64,000 bases of DNA, from positions 186,001 to 250,000 of the forward strand of contig NZ_JBLXJC010000002.1 in NCBI RefSeq assembly GCF_048269205.1, in the 5' to 3' direction. The notes under the pieces are model-generated. The model did not search any database. It was not told the origin of the DNA and saw only the letters and a list, made by a program, of their open reading frames with translations. Shown in pieces: positions 43,439 through 52,177 of the stretch (position 1 is its first letter; every line of letters starts with the position of its first letter). The DNA comes from Emcibacter sp048269205 (GTDB taxonomy: Bacteria > Pseudomonadota > Alphaproteobacteria > Sphingomonadales > Emcibacteraceae). The position numbers and the translations under genes were made by a program.

Positions 43439-44155
43439 ATGATCAAGACTGAAACCATTACCTACGACGGTCCGGGTGGCACCTATGAAGGAACCATCAG
43501 TTATGATGACTCCCTTGACGGTCCCCGTCCCGGCATTCTTGTCTCCCATGCCTGGATGGGACAGGGATCATTCGAAACGGAACAAGCGGAAAAGCTTGCC
43601 GGACTGGGGTATGTGGGCTTTGCCCTCGATCTCTACGGCAAAGGCGTTCGGGCTAATGATAAAGACAAAGCAGCCGAGCTGATGAATACGGTGGCTTCTG
43701 ATCACGAGGCTCTTGTCTCAAGGCTGCATTATGCTCTTGAACTCCTTAAAGAACACCCCCTTGTGGATGGTGATAGAACAGCCGCCATTGGGTATTGTTT
43801 CGGCGGCAAATGTGTCCTCGACCTGGCCCGTAGCGGCGCCGCTACCCTGGGGGTTGTCAGCTTCCACGGCATCCTGAATGCGCCGGGCGTCACCGGTGAA
43901 CCCGCCATCAATGCCAAGGTGCTTGCCCTTCATGGCTGGGATGACCCGATGGTACCACCGGAACAGGTTGTTGCCTTTAACAAGGAAATGACCGAGCGTG
44001 GCGCCGACTGGCAACTTCATGCCTATGGCCATACCATGCATGCCTTCACCAACCCCGAAGCCAATGACCCTGATTTCGGCACCGTCTATCAGGCCGACGC
44101 GGACCGGCGGTCCTGGCAGGCCATGGAAAATTTCTTTGCCGAGATTTTTGCCTGA
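43439..44155 (+). CDS. Dienelactone hydrolase family protein
   Basis: 238 aa alpha/beta hydrolase with cysteine nucleophile (IGYCFGGKCVLDLARSG, first Cys ~122). The other triad members are the Asp of GWDDPMVPP and the His of YGHTMHAFTNP. Family members hydrolyse dienelactone in aromatic degradation or other esters. No chlorocatechol genes lie nearby, so the substrate is open. Followed by a strong terminator. Confidence 0.9.
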   Translation: MIKTETITYDGPGGTYEGTISYDDSLDGPRPGILVSHAWMGQGSFETEQAEKLAGLGYVGFALDLYGKGVRANDKDKAAELMNTVASDHEALVSRLHYALELLKEHPLVDGDRTAAIGYCFGGKCVLDLARSGAATLGVVSFHGILNAPGVTGEPAINAKVLALHGWDDPMVPPEQVVAFNKEMTERGADWQLHAYGHTMHAFTNPEANDPDFGTVYQADADRRSWQAMENFFAEIFA

Positions 44156-44195
44156 GTTTATTCAGGAAAACCGGATAGGCTATAAAACGTTTCCC

Positions 44196-44222
44196 GGCCG
44201 GGGCTTTTTGCTCCGGCCTTTT
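44196..44222 (+). terminator. Rho-independent terminator after the DLH gene
   Basis: Stem GGCCGGGGC (44196-44204), loop TTTTT, GCTCCGGCC (44210-44218), then TTTT. One G-T wobble in the stem. Confidence 0.88.
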
Positions 44223-44305
44223 GTATCTGGTCCCCGAAATTTCGTGTTTCAGAGAACTGTCAAATCGACTAGGATGGCAAAAACAATAACCATTCCGGAG
44301 CCTGC

Positions 44306-45271
44306 ATGTCTTCATTGATCACAAAAATTCTGAAACCTTCCGGATGGATTTCATCCGGACTGATCGGCATTCTTTTTGCGTCGATTATTCTGGCAGGCTC
44401 CCTCGGTTATCTTGAACCATTGAAAGCGTTTCTGGAACGACCGGAATTTGTGTTTGCTGTCGGTAGCTACGAAATTTCCATCTATATGGTCCTGAAAGCC
44501 GTAATTATCCTGTTTGTGATTTTCTGGATCACAGCAGCCCTTTCCAGCTTTGGGGAAAAACGCATCGATACATTGCAGAATTTCGGCGCAAGTTCACGAA
44601 GCCTGCTGATCAAGGCCTTTCAGACCCTGCTCTATTTTCTGGCGTTTCTTCTGGCCCTCGACATCATGGGCATTGACCTGACTGCCCTCACCGTCCTTGG
44701 CGGCGCAGTCGGCATCGGCATTGGTTTCGGCCTTCAGAAAATCACCTCCAATTTCATCAGCGGTATTATTCTGCTGTCGGAAAAATCCATCGAAATAGAC
44801 GACCTGATTGAACTGGATAGTGGCATCTTCGGGTTTGTCCGGCAGACTTCGGCCCGGTATACCCTGGTGGAAACCTTTGACGGCAAGGAAATCATGATCC
44901 CCAACGAGGATTTTATCACCAACCGGGTAACCAACTGGACTTTTACAAATACCAGCGGACGCATTGAAATCATTGTCGGTGTTTCTTACAAGTCAGATAT
45001 CCATCTGGCCCGGGATCTGATCCTTGCAGCCGCGCGGGAGCATCCCGACTGCATGGAGACGCCGGAACCCGTCTGTTTCCTCGAGGAATTTGCCGACAGC
45101 AGTGTCAATTTCACCCTTTATTTCTGGATCGCAGACATTACCACCGGTCGTAAAAAGCCACGAAGCGAAGTCATGTATGCCATCTGGGACAAATTCAAGG
45201 CCAACAACATTGAAATACCTTTCCCGCAACGGGATGTGCACATGATCGGAGCGGAAAATGCCGCAAAGTGA
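44306..45271 (+). CDS. MscS-type mechanosensitive channel
   Basis: 321 aa. Four membrane segments at the N-terminal third, with the pore helix/beta junction VLGGAVGIGIGFGLQKITSNFISGIILLSEK, the MscS hallmark. Then the cytoplasmic beta domain (DDLIELDSGIFGFVRQTSARYTLV) and C-terminal domain (GVSYKSDIHLARDLIL). Releases solutes on hypo-osmotic shock. GGAG precedes the ATG. The next gene overlaps by 14 nt. Confidence 0.94.
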   Translation: MSSLITKILKPSGWISSGLIGILFASIILAGSLGYLEPLKAFLERPEFVFAVGSYEISIYMVLKAVIILFVIFWITAALSSFGEKRIDTLQNFGASSRSLLIKAFQTLLYFLAFLLALDIMGIDLTALTVLGGAVGIGIGFGLQKITSNFISGIILLSEKSIEIDDLIELDSGIFGFVRQTSARYTLVETFDGKEIMIPNEDFITNRVTNWTFTNTSGRIEIIVGVSYKSDIHLARDLILAAAREHPDCMETPEPVCFLEEFADSSVNFTLYFWIADITTGRKKPRSEVMYAIWDKFKANNIEIPFPQRDVHMIGAENAAK

Positions 45272-46226
45272 ATTAAAACAGAATGACTTTATCCTGCATC
45301 ATGTGGAATGGGAACTTCCGGCGGCAGAAGGAGAGCCCGGTGCAGAAAGTCAAAAACTGTCCTGGTTTCATCTTGATGCCCGCAATCCCGAAACACTTAA
45401 ATGGCTGACAGAAAGGCCTTCGGTGGACGACCTAACGGCGAGCATCCTATGTGCCGAAGAAACCCGTCCCCGTTACCTGGACATTCATAACGGCATCCTG
45501 CTCATTTTGCGTGGCGTCAACCTGAATGAAAAGGCTGATCCGGAAGACATGATTTCCATCCGGCTCTACGTGGACAAGAACCAGATCATCACTTGTCAGC
45601 TTCGCAGTCTGAAAACCATTTCTGACCTGAAGGACAGGTTTCCCAAGGATAAACCACCTCAATCCGCCGCTCACTTTCTGACGCAACTCATCAAAACACT
45701 CGGGGACCGGATGGCAGGAACGTTGAGCCATCTGTCAGACGTTACCGACCTGCTTGAAGAAGAAGTCATTGAAAATCCGTCGCACAGGTTAAGAACAGAT
45801 ATTATCCATCTGCGCAAACAAGCCATCACTTTCCGGCGCTACCTTGCCCCTCAGAAGGATGCCCTGGCCCGATTGCTGGGTAATGACAGCCTGCTTTTCA
45901 CCCCCAAGGACAGGCGCCGTTTTCAGGAAGGGTATGATCAGATGTTCAGATATCTGGAAGATCTTGATGCCATAAGGGAGAGGTGCCAGGTCATTCAGGA
46001 TGAACTTGGCAACACACTTGCCGAGAAGCTCAACAGCCGGCTCTATCTGCTTTCCCTCGTCACGGGCATCTTCCTGCCGCTTGGATTTCTCACCGGGCTA
46101 TTCGGCATTAATATCGGCGGCCTGCCCGGTGTCGACACCCCAACAGCCTTCTGGGTGTTTGTCAGTTCTATGGGTCTGGTCATCGTCTTTCAACTTTTGC
46201 TCTTCCGGATATTCAAATGGTTTTGA
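45258..46226 (+). CDS. CorA/ZntB-family metal transporter
   Basis: 322 aa. Long cytoplasmic N-terminal domain and two C-terminal membrane helices. The loop reads FGINIGG in place of the GMN signature of CorA, which is the variant seen in ZntB proteins (Zn2+ transport). A hydrophobic helix precedes it (LVTGIFLPLGFLTGLF). The overlap of 14 nt with mscS suggests coupled translation. Confidence 0.88.
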   Translation: MPQSELKQNDFILHHVEWELPAAEGEPGAESQKLSWFHLDARNPETLKWLTERPSVDDLTASILCAEETRPRYLDIHNGILLILRGVNLNEKADPEDMISIRLYVDKNQIITCQLRSLKTISDLKDRFPKDKPPQSAAHFLTQLIKTLGDRMAGTLSHLSDVTDLLEEEVIENPSHRLRTDIIHLRKQAITFRRYLAPQKDALARLLGNDSLLFTPKDRRRFQEGYDQMFRYLEDLDAIRERCQVIQDELGNTLAEKLNSRLYLLSLVTGIFLPLGFLTGLFGINIGGLPGVDTPTAFWVFVSSMGLVIVFQLLLFRIFKWF

Positions 46227-46460
46227 TGAGTCTGTTTGAATTTTGAATATACGTGGGGACACAAAGGTTCAGGTCCCCTGGGGTCAGTTCCATTATATGG
46301 ATTTTCATATATTAGATATATCTTCAAATAATTGTAATAACAGTACAAATGTGCTATTTAATGATAGGCTAATGTGGCGTATATAATGCCCTTACCGGTG
46401 CATAGCTGGATAGTCAAATGCTCAGATGTGTACTATTAATGATGTATAGCGGAACCAAAA
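46227..46460. other. Gene-free region upstream of the PAS gene
   Basis: 234 nt, AT-rich in the centre. GGTCCCCTGGGGTCAG (46274-46289) is a short GC palindrome-like element. No transposon end or RNA gene is recognised. Otherwise nothing to report. Confidence 0.3.
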
Positions 46461-46991
46461 ATGACTGACCCAAACAATCACGGGCTTTCTTCCGCTGCTC
46501 AGAGGCAACTGTTAGAGTACTGGCAAAAAATATGTCGGGAAAGGCGAATGCCAACACGGCAGGACCTGAACCCCCTGGCAATCAAAGAATTGCTGCCCGG
46601 CATTTGCATGTATGATGTAATCAGAGAGAAAAAACTCGGAAGCGACTACCTGAACTTTAAGGCACGGCTGGTAGGCACAGATATTGTCGATACCATTGGC
46701 AAAGACTTTACCGGAAGCCTTACAGGAGAAACTCATAACGGCCCCTCATGCGGGCTGTCAGGCGTTGAACGGACTCTTGCCAAAGTAACCAGGCACTGCA
46801 CGACGGCCTATGAAACCTGCTTCATGGACTGGCCGGACAAAAATTATCGGCGATTTTCTTTCATCGCTATGCCCTTGAGCCTCAATGGTGAAGTTGAACA
46901 AGCCGACATTATCCTGCTGGGCGTACACTTCTTCGGATATGAAGAAGAAATTGCCCGCTCCTCCGACCATTTATTGCCTTGCCAAGCTTGA
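46461..46991 (+). CDS. PAS_5-family sensory protein
   Basis: 176 aa matching the alphaproteobacterial PAS_5 family (short single-domain PAS-like proteins): LEYWQKICRERRMPTRQDLNPLAIKELLPGICMYDV, then GTDIVDTIGKDFTG and RRFSFIAMPLSLNGE. No output domain is fused. Likely a small-molecule or redox sensing partner of an unknown protein. Monocistronic upstream of nadA. Confidence 0.85.
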   Translation: MTDPNNHGLSSAAQRQLLEYWQKICRERRMPTRQDLNPLAIKELLPGICMYDVIREKKLGSDYLNFKARLVGTDIVDTIGKDFTGSLTGETHNGPSCGLSGVERTLAKVTRHCTTAYETCFMDWPDKNYRRFSFIAMPLSLNGEVEQADIILLGVHFFGYEEEIARSSDHLLPCQA

Positions 46992-47046
46992 AAGCAGCCG
47001 CTAAACCACCATGTTTAAGAGGCTGAAAATTCAAGCGGGGTGAAGC

Positions 47047-48066
47047 ATGTCCATACCGTTAAATATCCGACCCACCGGAGAGGCAAAAAAGACTGACGAG
47101 GAACTGATCGAAGAGATCAACCGCCTTCGCAAGGAAAAGAATGCGGTTATTCTGGCCCACTATTACCAGGATCCTAAGATTCAGGACCTGGCCGATTTTG
47201 TCGGCGATAGCCTGGATCTTTCTCGCAAAGCCGCCGCTACCGATGCCGATGTGATTGTCTTTTGCGGTGTTCGCTTCATGGCCGAAGTGGCCAAAATCCT
47301 GAGCCCGGACAAGAAAGTCATCCTGCCGGATATGGACGCCGGCTGCTCTCTCGAAGACAGCTGCCCGCCTGAGGATTTCGCTGAATTCCGGAAAAAATAC
47401 CCGGATCACCTGTGCCTCACCTATATCAACTGTTCAGCTGCTGTGAAGGCACTATCCGATATTATCGTGACCTCTTCCAATGCGGAATATATCATCAACC
47501 AGATCCCTGAAGACCAGCCTTTGATCCTGGCGCCGGACAGGCACCTCGGCGCCTATCTGGCCAAGAAATCCGGCCGGGACATGGTGCTCTGGCCGGGAAG
47601 CTGCATTGTGCATGAACGTTTCTCCGAACAGGAACTTATCAAGCTCAAGGCAAAGCATCCCGATGCCCCGGTAGCCGCCCACCCGGAATGTCCGGAACAT
47701 ATCCTGCGCCATGCGGATCATGTAGGCTCCACGTCCTCAATCCTGAAATTTGTGCTTGAGAACGACGCGCAGAAATTCATCATTGCCACCGAGCCGCATA
47801 TCATTCACCAGATGGAAAAGAATGCACCGGGCAAAACCTTTATCGGCGCCCCGGGCGCTGACGGTGAATGCAACTGCAATGACTGCCCCTTCATGGCGCT
47901 CAACACACTGGAAAAACTGGCGGCCTGCATGGAAAACCTGAGCCCGGAAATTCATGTGGACGAGGAAACCAGACAGAAGGCCCTTGCGCCCCTGAACAAG
48001 ATGCTGGAAATGTCACCGCCGGTCCCCAGGGACCAGCGCCCGCCAACCTCCGGCCGGGCCTACTGA
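47047..48066 (+). CDS. nadA: Quinolinate synthase
   Basis: 339 aa 4Fe-4S enzyme. It condenses iminoaspartate with dihydroxyacetone phosphate to quinolinate in NAD synthesis. Conserved blocks are AVILAHYYQDPKIQDLADFVGDSLDLS and cysteines including YINCSAAVKA and ECNCNDCPFMALNTL. The strong GGGGTGAAGC ribosome site supports ATG 47047. It forms an operon with nadC; no nadB in between. Confidence 0.96.
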   Translation: MSIPLNIRPTGEAKKTDEELIEEINRLRKEKNAVILAHYYQDPKIQDLADFVGDSLDLSRKAAATDADVIVFCGVRFMAEVAKILSPDKKVILPDMDAGCSLEDSCPPEDFAEFRKKYPDHLCLTYINCSAAVKALSDIIVTSSNAEYIINQIPEDQPLILAPDRHLGAYLAKKSGRDMVLWPGSCIVHERFSEQELIKLKAKHPDAPVAAHPECPEHILRHADHVGSTSSILKFVLENDAQKFIIATEPHIIHQMEKNAPGKTFIGAPGADGECNCNDCPFMALNTLEKLAACMENLSPEIHVDEETRQKALAPLNKMLEMSPPVPRDQRPPTSGRAY

Positions 48067-48070
48067 TCCG

Positions 48071-48928
48071 ATGACTACAGACTTTCCCCTCTTCAAGGAA
48101 GAGCTGCGCCAGTTCATCAAAAATGCGCTTGATGAAGACGTGGGCCGTGGCGACATTACCACCATGGCCACTATCCCGGCCGACCAGAAGCTGGGCGCAG
48201 CACTTAACAGCCGTGAAAATCTGGTGATTGCCGGCATGCCCATCGCCGTGGAAATATTCAAGACGCTGGATCCACTTGTGGATATCGAAATCCTGGCCAG
48301 TGACGGCGTTGAAGTCACCGCCGGCAACTGCATTCTGAAACTGCACGGCAACGCCCGCAAAATGCTGACGGCTGAACGCAGTGCGCTCAACATCCTGCAA
48401 CATCTTTCCGGTATTGCCACCCTGACCCGCGAATATGTCCGGGAAATAGAAGGCACCGGATGCACTCTTCTGGACACCCGCAAAACCATTCCGGGGTACC
48501 GAAAGCTGGCAAAATATGCGACCCGGCTCGGCGGCGCCCGGAACCACCGCATGCGGCTGGATGACGGCATCCTGATCAAGGATAATCATATCGCCCGGAT
48601 CGGCAGCATTGCCGCCGCTATCGAGGCTGCCATAGCCTTTGACGGTTCCGCCAGCACCATCGGCATAACGGTGGAATGCGACACGCTTGAGCAGGCTGAA
48701 GATGCGGTGAAGGCCGGCGCAGACAGGCTGCTCCTGGACAATATGACGCTGGATCAGCTGCGTGAAGCCGTGTCCCGTTATAAAGGAACAGTGGAGCTCG
48801 AAGCTTCAGGAGGTGTTCGACTGGACACCATCCGCGCCATCGCCGAGACTGGCGTGGATTTCGCATCAGTTGGCCGCATCACCCAGTCCGCCCCCGCGGT
48901 GGATATCGGCATGGACTATCTGGACTAG
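48071..48928 (+). CDS. nadC: Nicotinate-nucleotide pyrophosphorylase (carboxylating)
   Basis: 285 aa. It converts quinolinate and PRPP to nicotinate mononucleotide. Landmarks: DEDVGRGDITTMATIP, ERSALNILQHLSGIATLT, LLDTRKTIPGYRKLAKYA, GGARNHRMRLDDGILIKDNH and LEASGGVRLDTIRAIAETGVD. It starts 4 nt after the nadA stop. Its 3' end overlaps the convergent PAP2 gene by 4 nt. Confidence 0.96.
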   Translation: MTTDFPLFKEELRQFIKNALDEDVGRGDITTMATIPADQKLGAALNSRENLVIAGMPIAVEIFKTLDPLVDIEILASDGVEVTAGNCILKLHGNARKMLTAERSALNILQHLSGIATLTREYVREIEGTGCTLLDTRKTIPGYRKLAKYATRLGGARNHRMRLDDGILIKDNHIARIGSIAAAIEAAIAFDGSASTIGITVECDTLEQAEDAVKAGADRLLLDNMTLDQLREAVSRYKGTVELEASGGVRLDTIRAIAETGVDFASVGRITQSAPAVDIGMDYLD

Positions 48929-50031
48929 GCGGCTTCGGCCGCCCGGGCCACACTGTAGCGGTCCACCAGCCAGCCGGAGAACCGCCAGATCATCCAGGTC
49001 CCGATCATTGAAACATAGCCGTCCAGGGCATAGTGCCAGCCCAGATGCACGGAACCGATCTGGATTATCACCAGATAGGCGAGAAAAATATACCCAAAGA
49101 GCTTGCCGAAAGTTCTGCCGGACAGGTAAAGCAGCATGGCAAAGGACACATGCATGCTCGGCATGGCGGTAATGCCGCTCCCGATTCCCAGATAATCATC
49201 TGTATAATAATACCACAGCACGGCTTGATAGTTGAGCGCCGTCAGACCGTAAGACTGCGGCGTGTTACCGATAGTGGCGGAAATTTCCCGAAGCCGTTCC
49301 ATCAGCGGAGCATAGACATCCGGACCGTCAACCACACTGCCGTAAAAACAAGGTCCCGCAGAGGACAAGGCAATGGCCAGGAACGACCCCAGCAATACCC
49401 AGCACAAACCGTAGGCGACAAGATACTGGTGATGCAGTTTCCCGAGCTTGTAATTGATGATCATCCAGACAGTATTGACCAGCAGGGCGAGGAACCACAT
49501 GCGATAGCAGAAATCAATTAAAGTTGTGGCCGTCACACTTCCAAACAGGGCATGAGTAATTTCCCAGGGGTTATAGCCGAAATGCAATATCTGATCGAGC
49601 TTATAGAAGGTCTGATCCAGATAGAAGGGATTGACCTGGGGAAGGATGGTTTTGAGACTGCTGAAAATTGACATCAAAACCGTCACAAGCACAAAGGGGA
49701 TCAGTATCTTGACCATGGAAGATGGCTTCAACCAGTCATCATAGAGCTCCTGGTAGGCCTCCTCCGACAGAGCATCACCGCGATTTGCGGCAAAGTGAGA
49801 CACTGCCTTGACGAGCAGAATAGCCAGGAAAACCAGATAATAGGGTGCCTTGTAAATTCTGTAGCTGACATAACCTGCCATATCGTAGAAAGCCGTCAGC
49901 AGATTGGCCGTCAGAACATACAGGAGAAATATCAGAATAAACGGCATGTAGGTTTGCACAACACCCCGGACTGTTTCCTGATTGAAACTGTTTGACTTTG
50001 CCCTCGCCAGCTTCAGTACCAAACTATTCAT
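48925..50031 (-). CDS. PAP2/Aur1-type membrane phosphatase or transferase (paralogue 1)
   Basis: 368 aa polytopic membrane protein (~6-8 helices). C-terminal PAP2 acid phosphatase motifs: TAMPSMHVSFAMLLY and the catalytic SVHLGWHYALDGYVS (His-x-x-x-Asp). SSAGPCFYG lies between. The layout resembles the Aur1/inositol phosphorylceramide synthase-like PAP2 subgroup rather than LpxE-type phosphatases. It lies in tandem with a paralogue, overlapping it by 4 nt. Probable role: lipid headgroup exchange or lipid phosphate hydrolysis. Confidence 0.82.
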   Translation of the reverse strand: MNSLVLKLARAKSNSFNQETVRGVVQTYMPFILIFLLYVLTANLLTAFYDMAGYVSYRIYKAPYYLVFLAILLVKAVSHFAANRGDALSEEAYQELYDDWLKPSSMVKILIPFVLVTVLMSIFSSLKTILPQVNPFYLDQTFYKLDQILHFGYNPWEITHALFGSVTATTLIDFCYRMWFLALLVNTVWMIINYKLGKLHHQYLVAYGLCWVLLGSFLAIALSSAGPCFYGSVVDGPDVYAPLMERLREISATIGNTPQSYGLTALNYQAVLWYYYTDDYLGIGSGITAMPSMHVSFAMLLYLSGRTFGKLFGYIFLAYLVIIQIGSVHLGWHYALDGYVSMIGTWMIWRFSGWLVDRYSVARAAEAA

Positions 50032-51125
50032 TCTTCCCCCTCCGTTACAGAAACAAACATTAGCCAGCCGGAAAACCTCCAGATCGCCCAGGTGGCAATT
50101 ATTGAAAAATAGCCGTCAATGGCATAATGCCAGCCCAGATGTACTGAACTGACCTGGATAATCACCAGAAAGGCCAGGAAAAACCATCCCGCAAAACGGT
50201 TCATTTCCCGCGCCGACAAATAAAGCAACATGGCCACCGCCACATGCAGGCTCGGCATGGCGGAAATTCCGCTACCGGCCCCCAGTTCACCATTCTGGTA
50301 GTAAGCCAGAAGCTGACGCTGAAGATCGCGGGATTCCAGTTGGAAAAATCCTCCGGCGGCCTTGAGTTCGTCATAGTAGATACCCAGCTTGTCCATCAGT
50401 GGCAGGAAAAGGTCATTTCCGGGCAGAACCACACCATAGTAACAGGGACCTGCAGAGGACATCAGAATGGCCCCCAGATTACCGAGCAGGAACCAGACCA
50501 GCAAAAAAGCGCACAGGAACTGCACCCGGGCGTGCCCGAGCGAGACGTTCACCACCTGCCAGAGAACAAAAATAAACATCAGCAGAAACCAGAGCTTGTA
50601 GCAGAAGTCCATAATTCCGGCGGCCAGTGCACCCGAGAAAACGGAATGGGTAATCACCCAGGGATCAATACCGAAATGCAGCATCCTGTCCAGATCGGCA
50701 AAGGTCTGGTCCAGATCAAAGCTGTGGATTTCGGGAATAACCGTTTTCAGGGAGGAAAACAGGGATATGAAAGGCGGCAAGAAAAGGATCGGCACCAGAA
50801 AAGCCAGCAGATAGTCCGCATTCAGCCAGCCTGCCCGGAAGTCAGCCAACATACGCGCCTTGCTTTTCTCTTCCGGATCATAGCCGGAAAACCTGACCAG
50901 ATAACTGATCAGCTTGGCAAACACAATCACGCCAAGCGCCATATACATGGGCTCCGCATAGAGATTGAGCGACAGATAATCCGACAGGCCGTGATAACTC
51001 AACAGGCCCCATACGGTCAGCGCCTGCATCAGAAAAATCAACAACAGAAGCCGGTGCCGGGACAGATTGTCCCGATCCAGATCAAGTCTGATATTGAATT
51101 TTTCTAAAACGGCCTGGACCATCAC
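50028..51125 (-). CDS. PAP2/Aur1-type membrane phosphatase or transferase (paralogue 2)
   Basis: 365 aa, the upstream gene of the tandem pair. It shows the same signatures (SSAGPCYYG, GISAMPSLHVAVAMLLYLSAR, SVHLGWHYAIDGYFSII) and closely matching helix placement, with long conserved stretches such as SSLKTVIPEIHSFDLDQTFA. Catalytic His/Asp are intact in both copies, so neither looks decayed. They may form a heterodimer or act on different lipid headgroups. Fully membrane-embedded. Confidence 0.82.
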   Translation of the reverse strand: MMVQAVLEKFNIRLDLDRDNLSRHRLLLLIFLMQALTVWGLLSYHGLSDYLSLNLYAEPMYMALGVIVFAKLISYLVRFSGYDPEEKSKARMLADFRAGWLNADYLLAFLVPILFLPPFISLFSSLKTVIPEIHSFDLDQTFADLDRMLHFGIDPWVITHSVFSGALAAGIMDFCYKLWFLLMFIFVLWQVVNVSLGHARVQFLCAFLLVWFLLGNLGAILMSSAGPCYYGVVLPGNDLFLPLMDKLGIYYDELKAAGGFFQLESRDLQRQLLAYYQNGELGAGSGISAMPSLHVAVAMLLYLSAREMNRFAGWFFLAFLVIIQVSSVHLGWHYAIDGYFSIIATWAIWRFSGWLMFVSVTEGEE

Positions 51126-51280
51126 TCACCTTTCTTCTGCCGGAAAGATAGCGAAAGATGGTTAAGAAATGACAAAGTAAAGACGGCATTTACGGGGAAA
51201 ATGAAGCTGGCGTCAAATTTATCTTTTCCCCCGCCCCAAGTCATTATACAAATGTACAACTTTTAAATCAGGGCAGTTCA

Positions 51281-52171
51281 ATGACACGTTCGCAGGCCAA
51301 CCTTACCCTTACCCTCGCCGCTTTGATATGGGGCATTAGTTTTGCCTTCCAGAAACTGGCCATGGATCACATGGGGCCGTTCCTTTTCAACGGCCTGCGT
51401 TTTCTGATCGGCGGTTTGGTGCTGCTTCCGCTTGTCTATCTGATGCGTGAAAAACGCCGAAGCAGGAACCGGGGCGCCTCCCGCCACCTGTTCTGGGGAT
51501 CGGCCATTGCCGGCATTGTCATGTATGCGGGCGCCGCTTTCCAGCAGATCGGCATCATACACACCACCGTCACCAATACAGGTTTTATCACAAGCCTTTA
51601 TATGGTGCTGGTGCCGGTGCTGGGTATTTTTCTGGGACACAGATATGCCAGAGGTCTCTGGTTCGCCGTCCTGATCGCCTGCGCCGGGCTATATCTGATT
51701 ACCGGTATGTATCGGGGCGCCTCGCTTAATTACGGAGATATCATGGTATTTGCCGGTGCTTTGTGCTGGGCAGTGCATGTGCTGGCCATAGATCATCTGA
51801 CCAGCCGCCACGACCAGATCCTGATCGCTGTAATTCAGTTCCTGGTTTGCGCCCTGTTCAGTCTGGCAACGGCGCTGGCTGTGGGGGAGCAAATGCTGCC
51901 GGCAACTGCCGATGGCTGGACCTGGATCCTGCTGAGTGGTGTTTTATCAGTCGGCATTGGTTTTACCCTGCAAGTGGTCGGCCAGGCAGACGCCCCGCCA
52001 GCCCAGGCTGCCGTCATTCTAAACCTCGAAGCTGTCTTCGCCTCGGCCGCTGGCATTCTTTTGTTTAATGAAGTCCTGGGCATACCGGTATTGATGGGAT
52101 GCCTTCTCTTGCTTGGCGGTTGCCTTCTGGCCCAGAAATACCCGCCTCTTCCGGCAGCCCACCGGGCCTGA
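51281..52171 (+). CDS. EamA/DMT-superfamily transporter
   Basis: 296 aa with ten likely membrane helices in two EamA repeats (LTLTLAALIWGISFAFQKLA; GDIMVFAGALCWAVHVLA). Drug/metabolite or amino acid efflux is typical. Monocistronic and divergent from the PAP2 tandem; it is convergent with the Rieske-fusion gene, ending 6 nt from its stop. Confidence 0.88.
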   Translation: MTRSQANLTLTLAALIWGISFAFQKLAMDHMGPFLFNGLRFLIGGLVLLPLVYLMREKRRSRNRGASRHLFWGSAIAGIVMYAGAAFQQIGIIHTTVTNTGFITSLYMVLVPVLGIFLGHRYARGLWFAVLIACAGLYLITGMYRGASLNYGDIMVFAGALCWAVHVLAIDHLTSRHDQILIAVIQFLVCALFSLATALAVGEQMLPATADGWTWILLSGVLSVGIGFTLQVVGQADAPPAQAAVILNLEAVFASAAGILLFNEVLGIPVLMGCLLLLGGCLLAQKYPPLPAAHRA

Positions 52172-52177
52172 TCCTCT

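Noticed and set aside
46261..46330. Possible transposon end or RNA element
   Set aside because: Short GC palindrome only; no transposase, no inverted terminal repeat pair, no conserved RNA fold.
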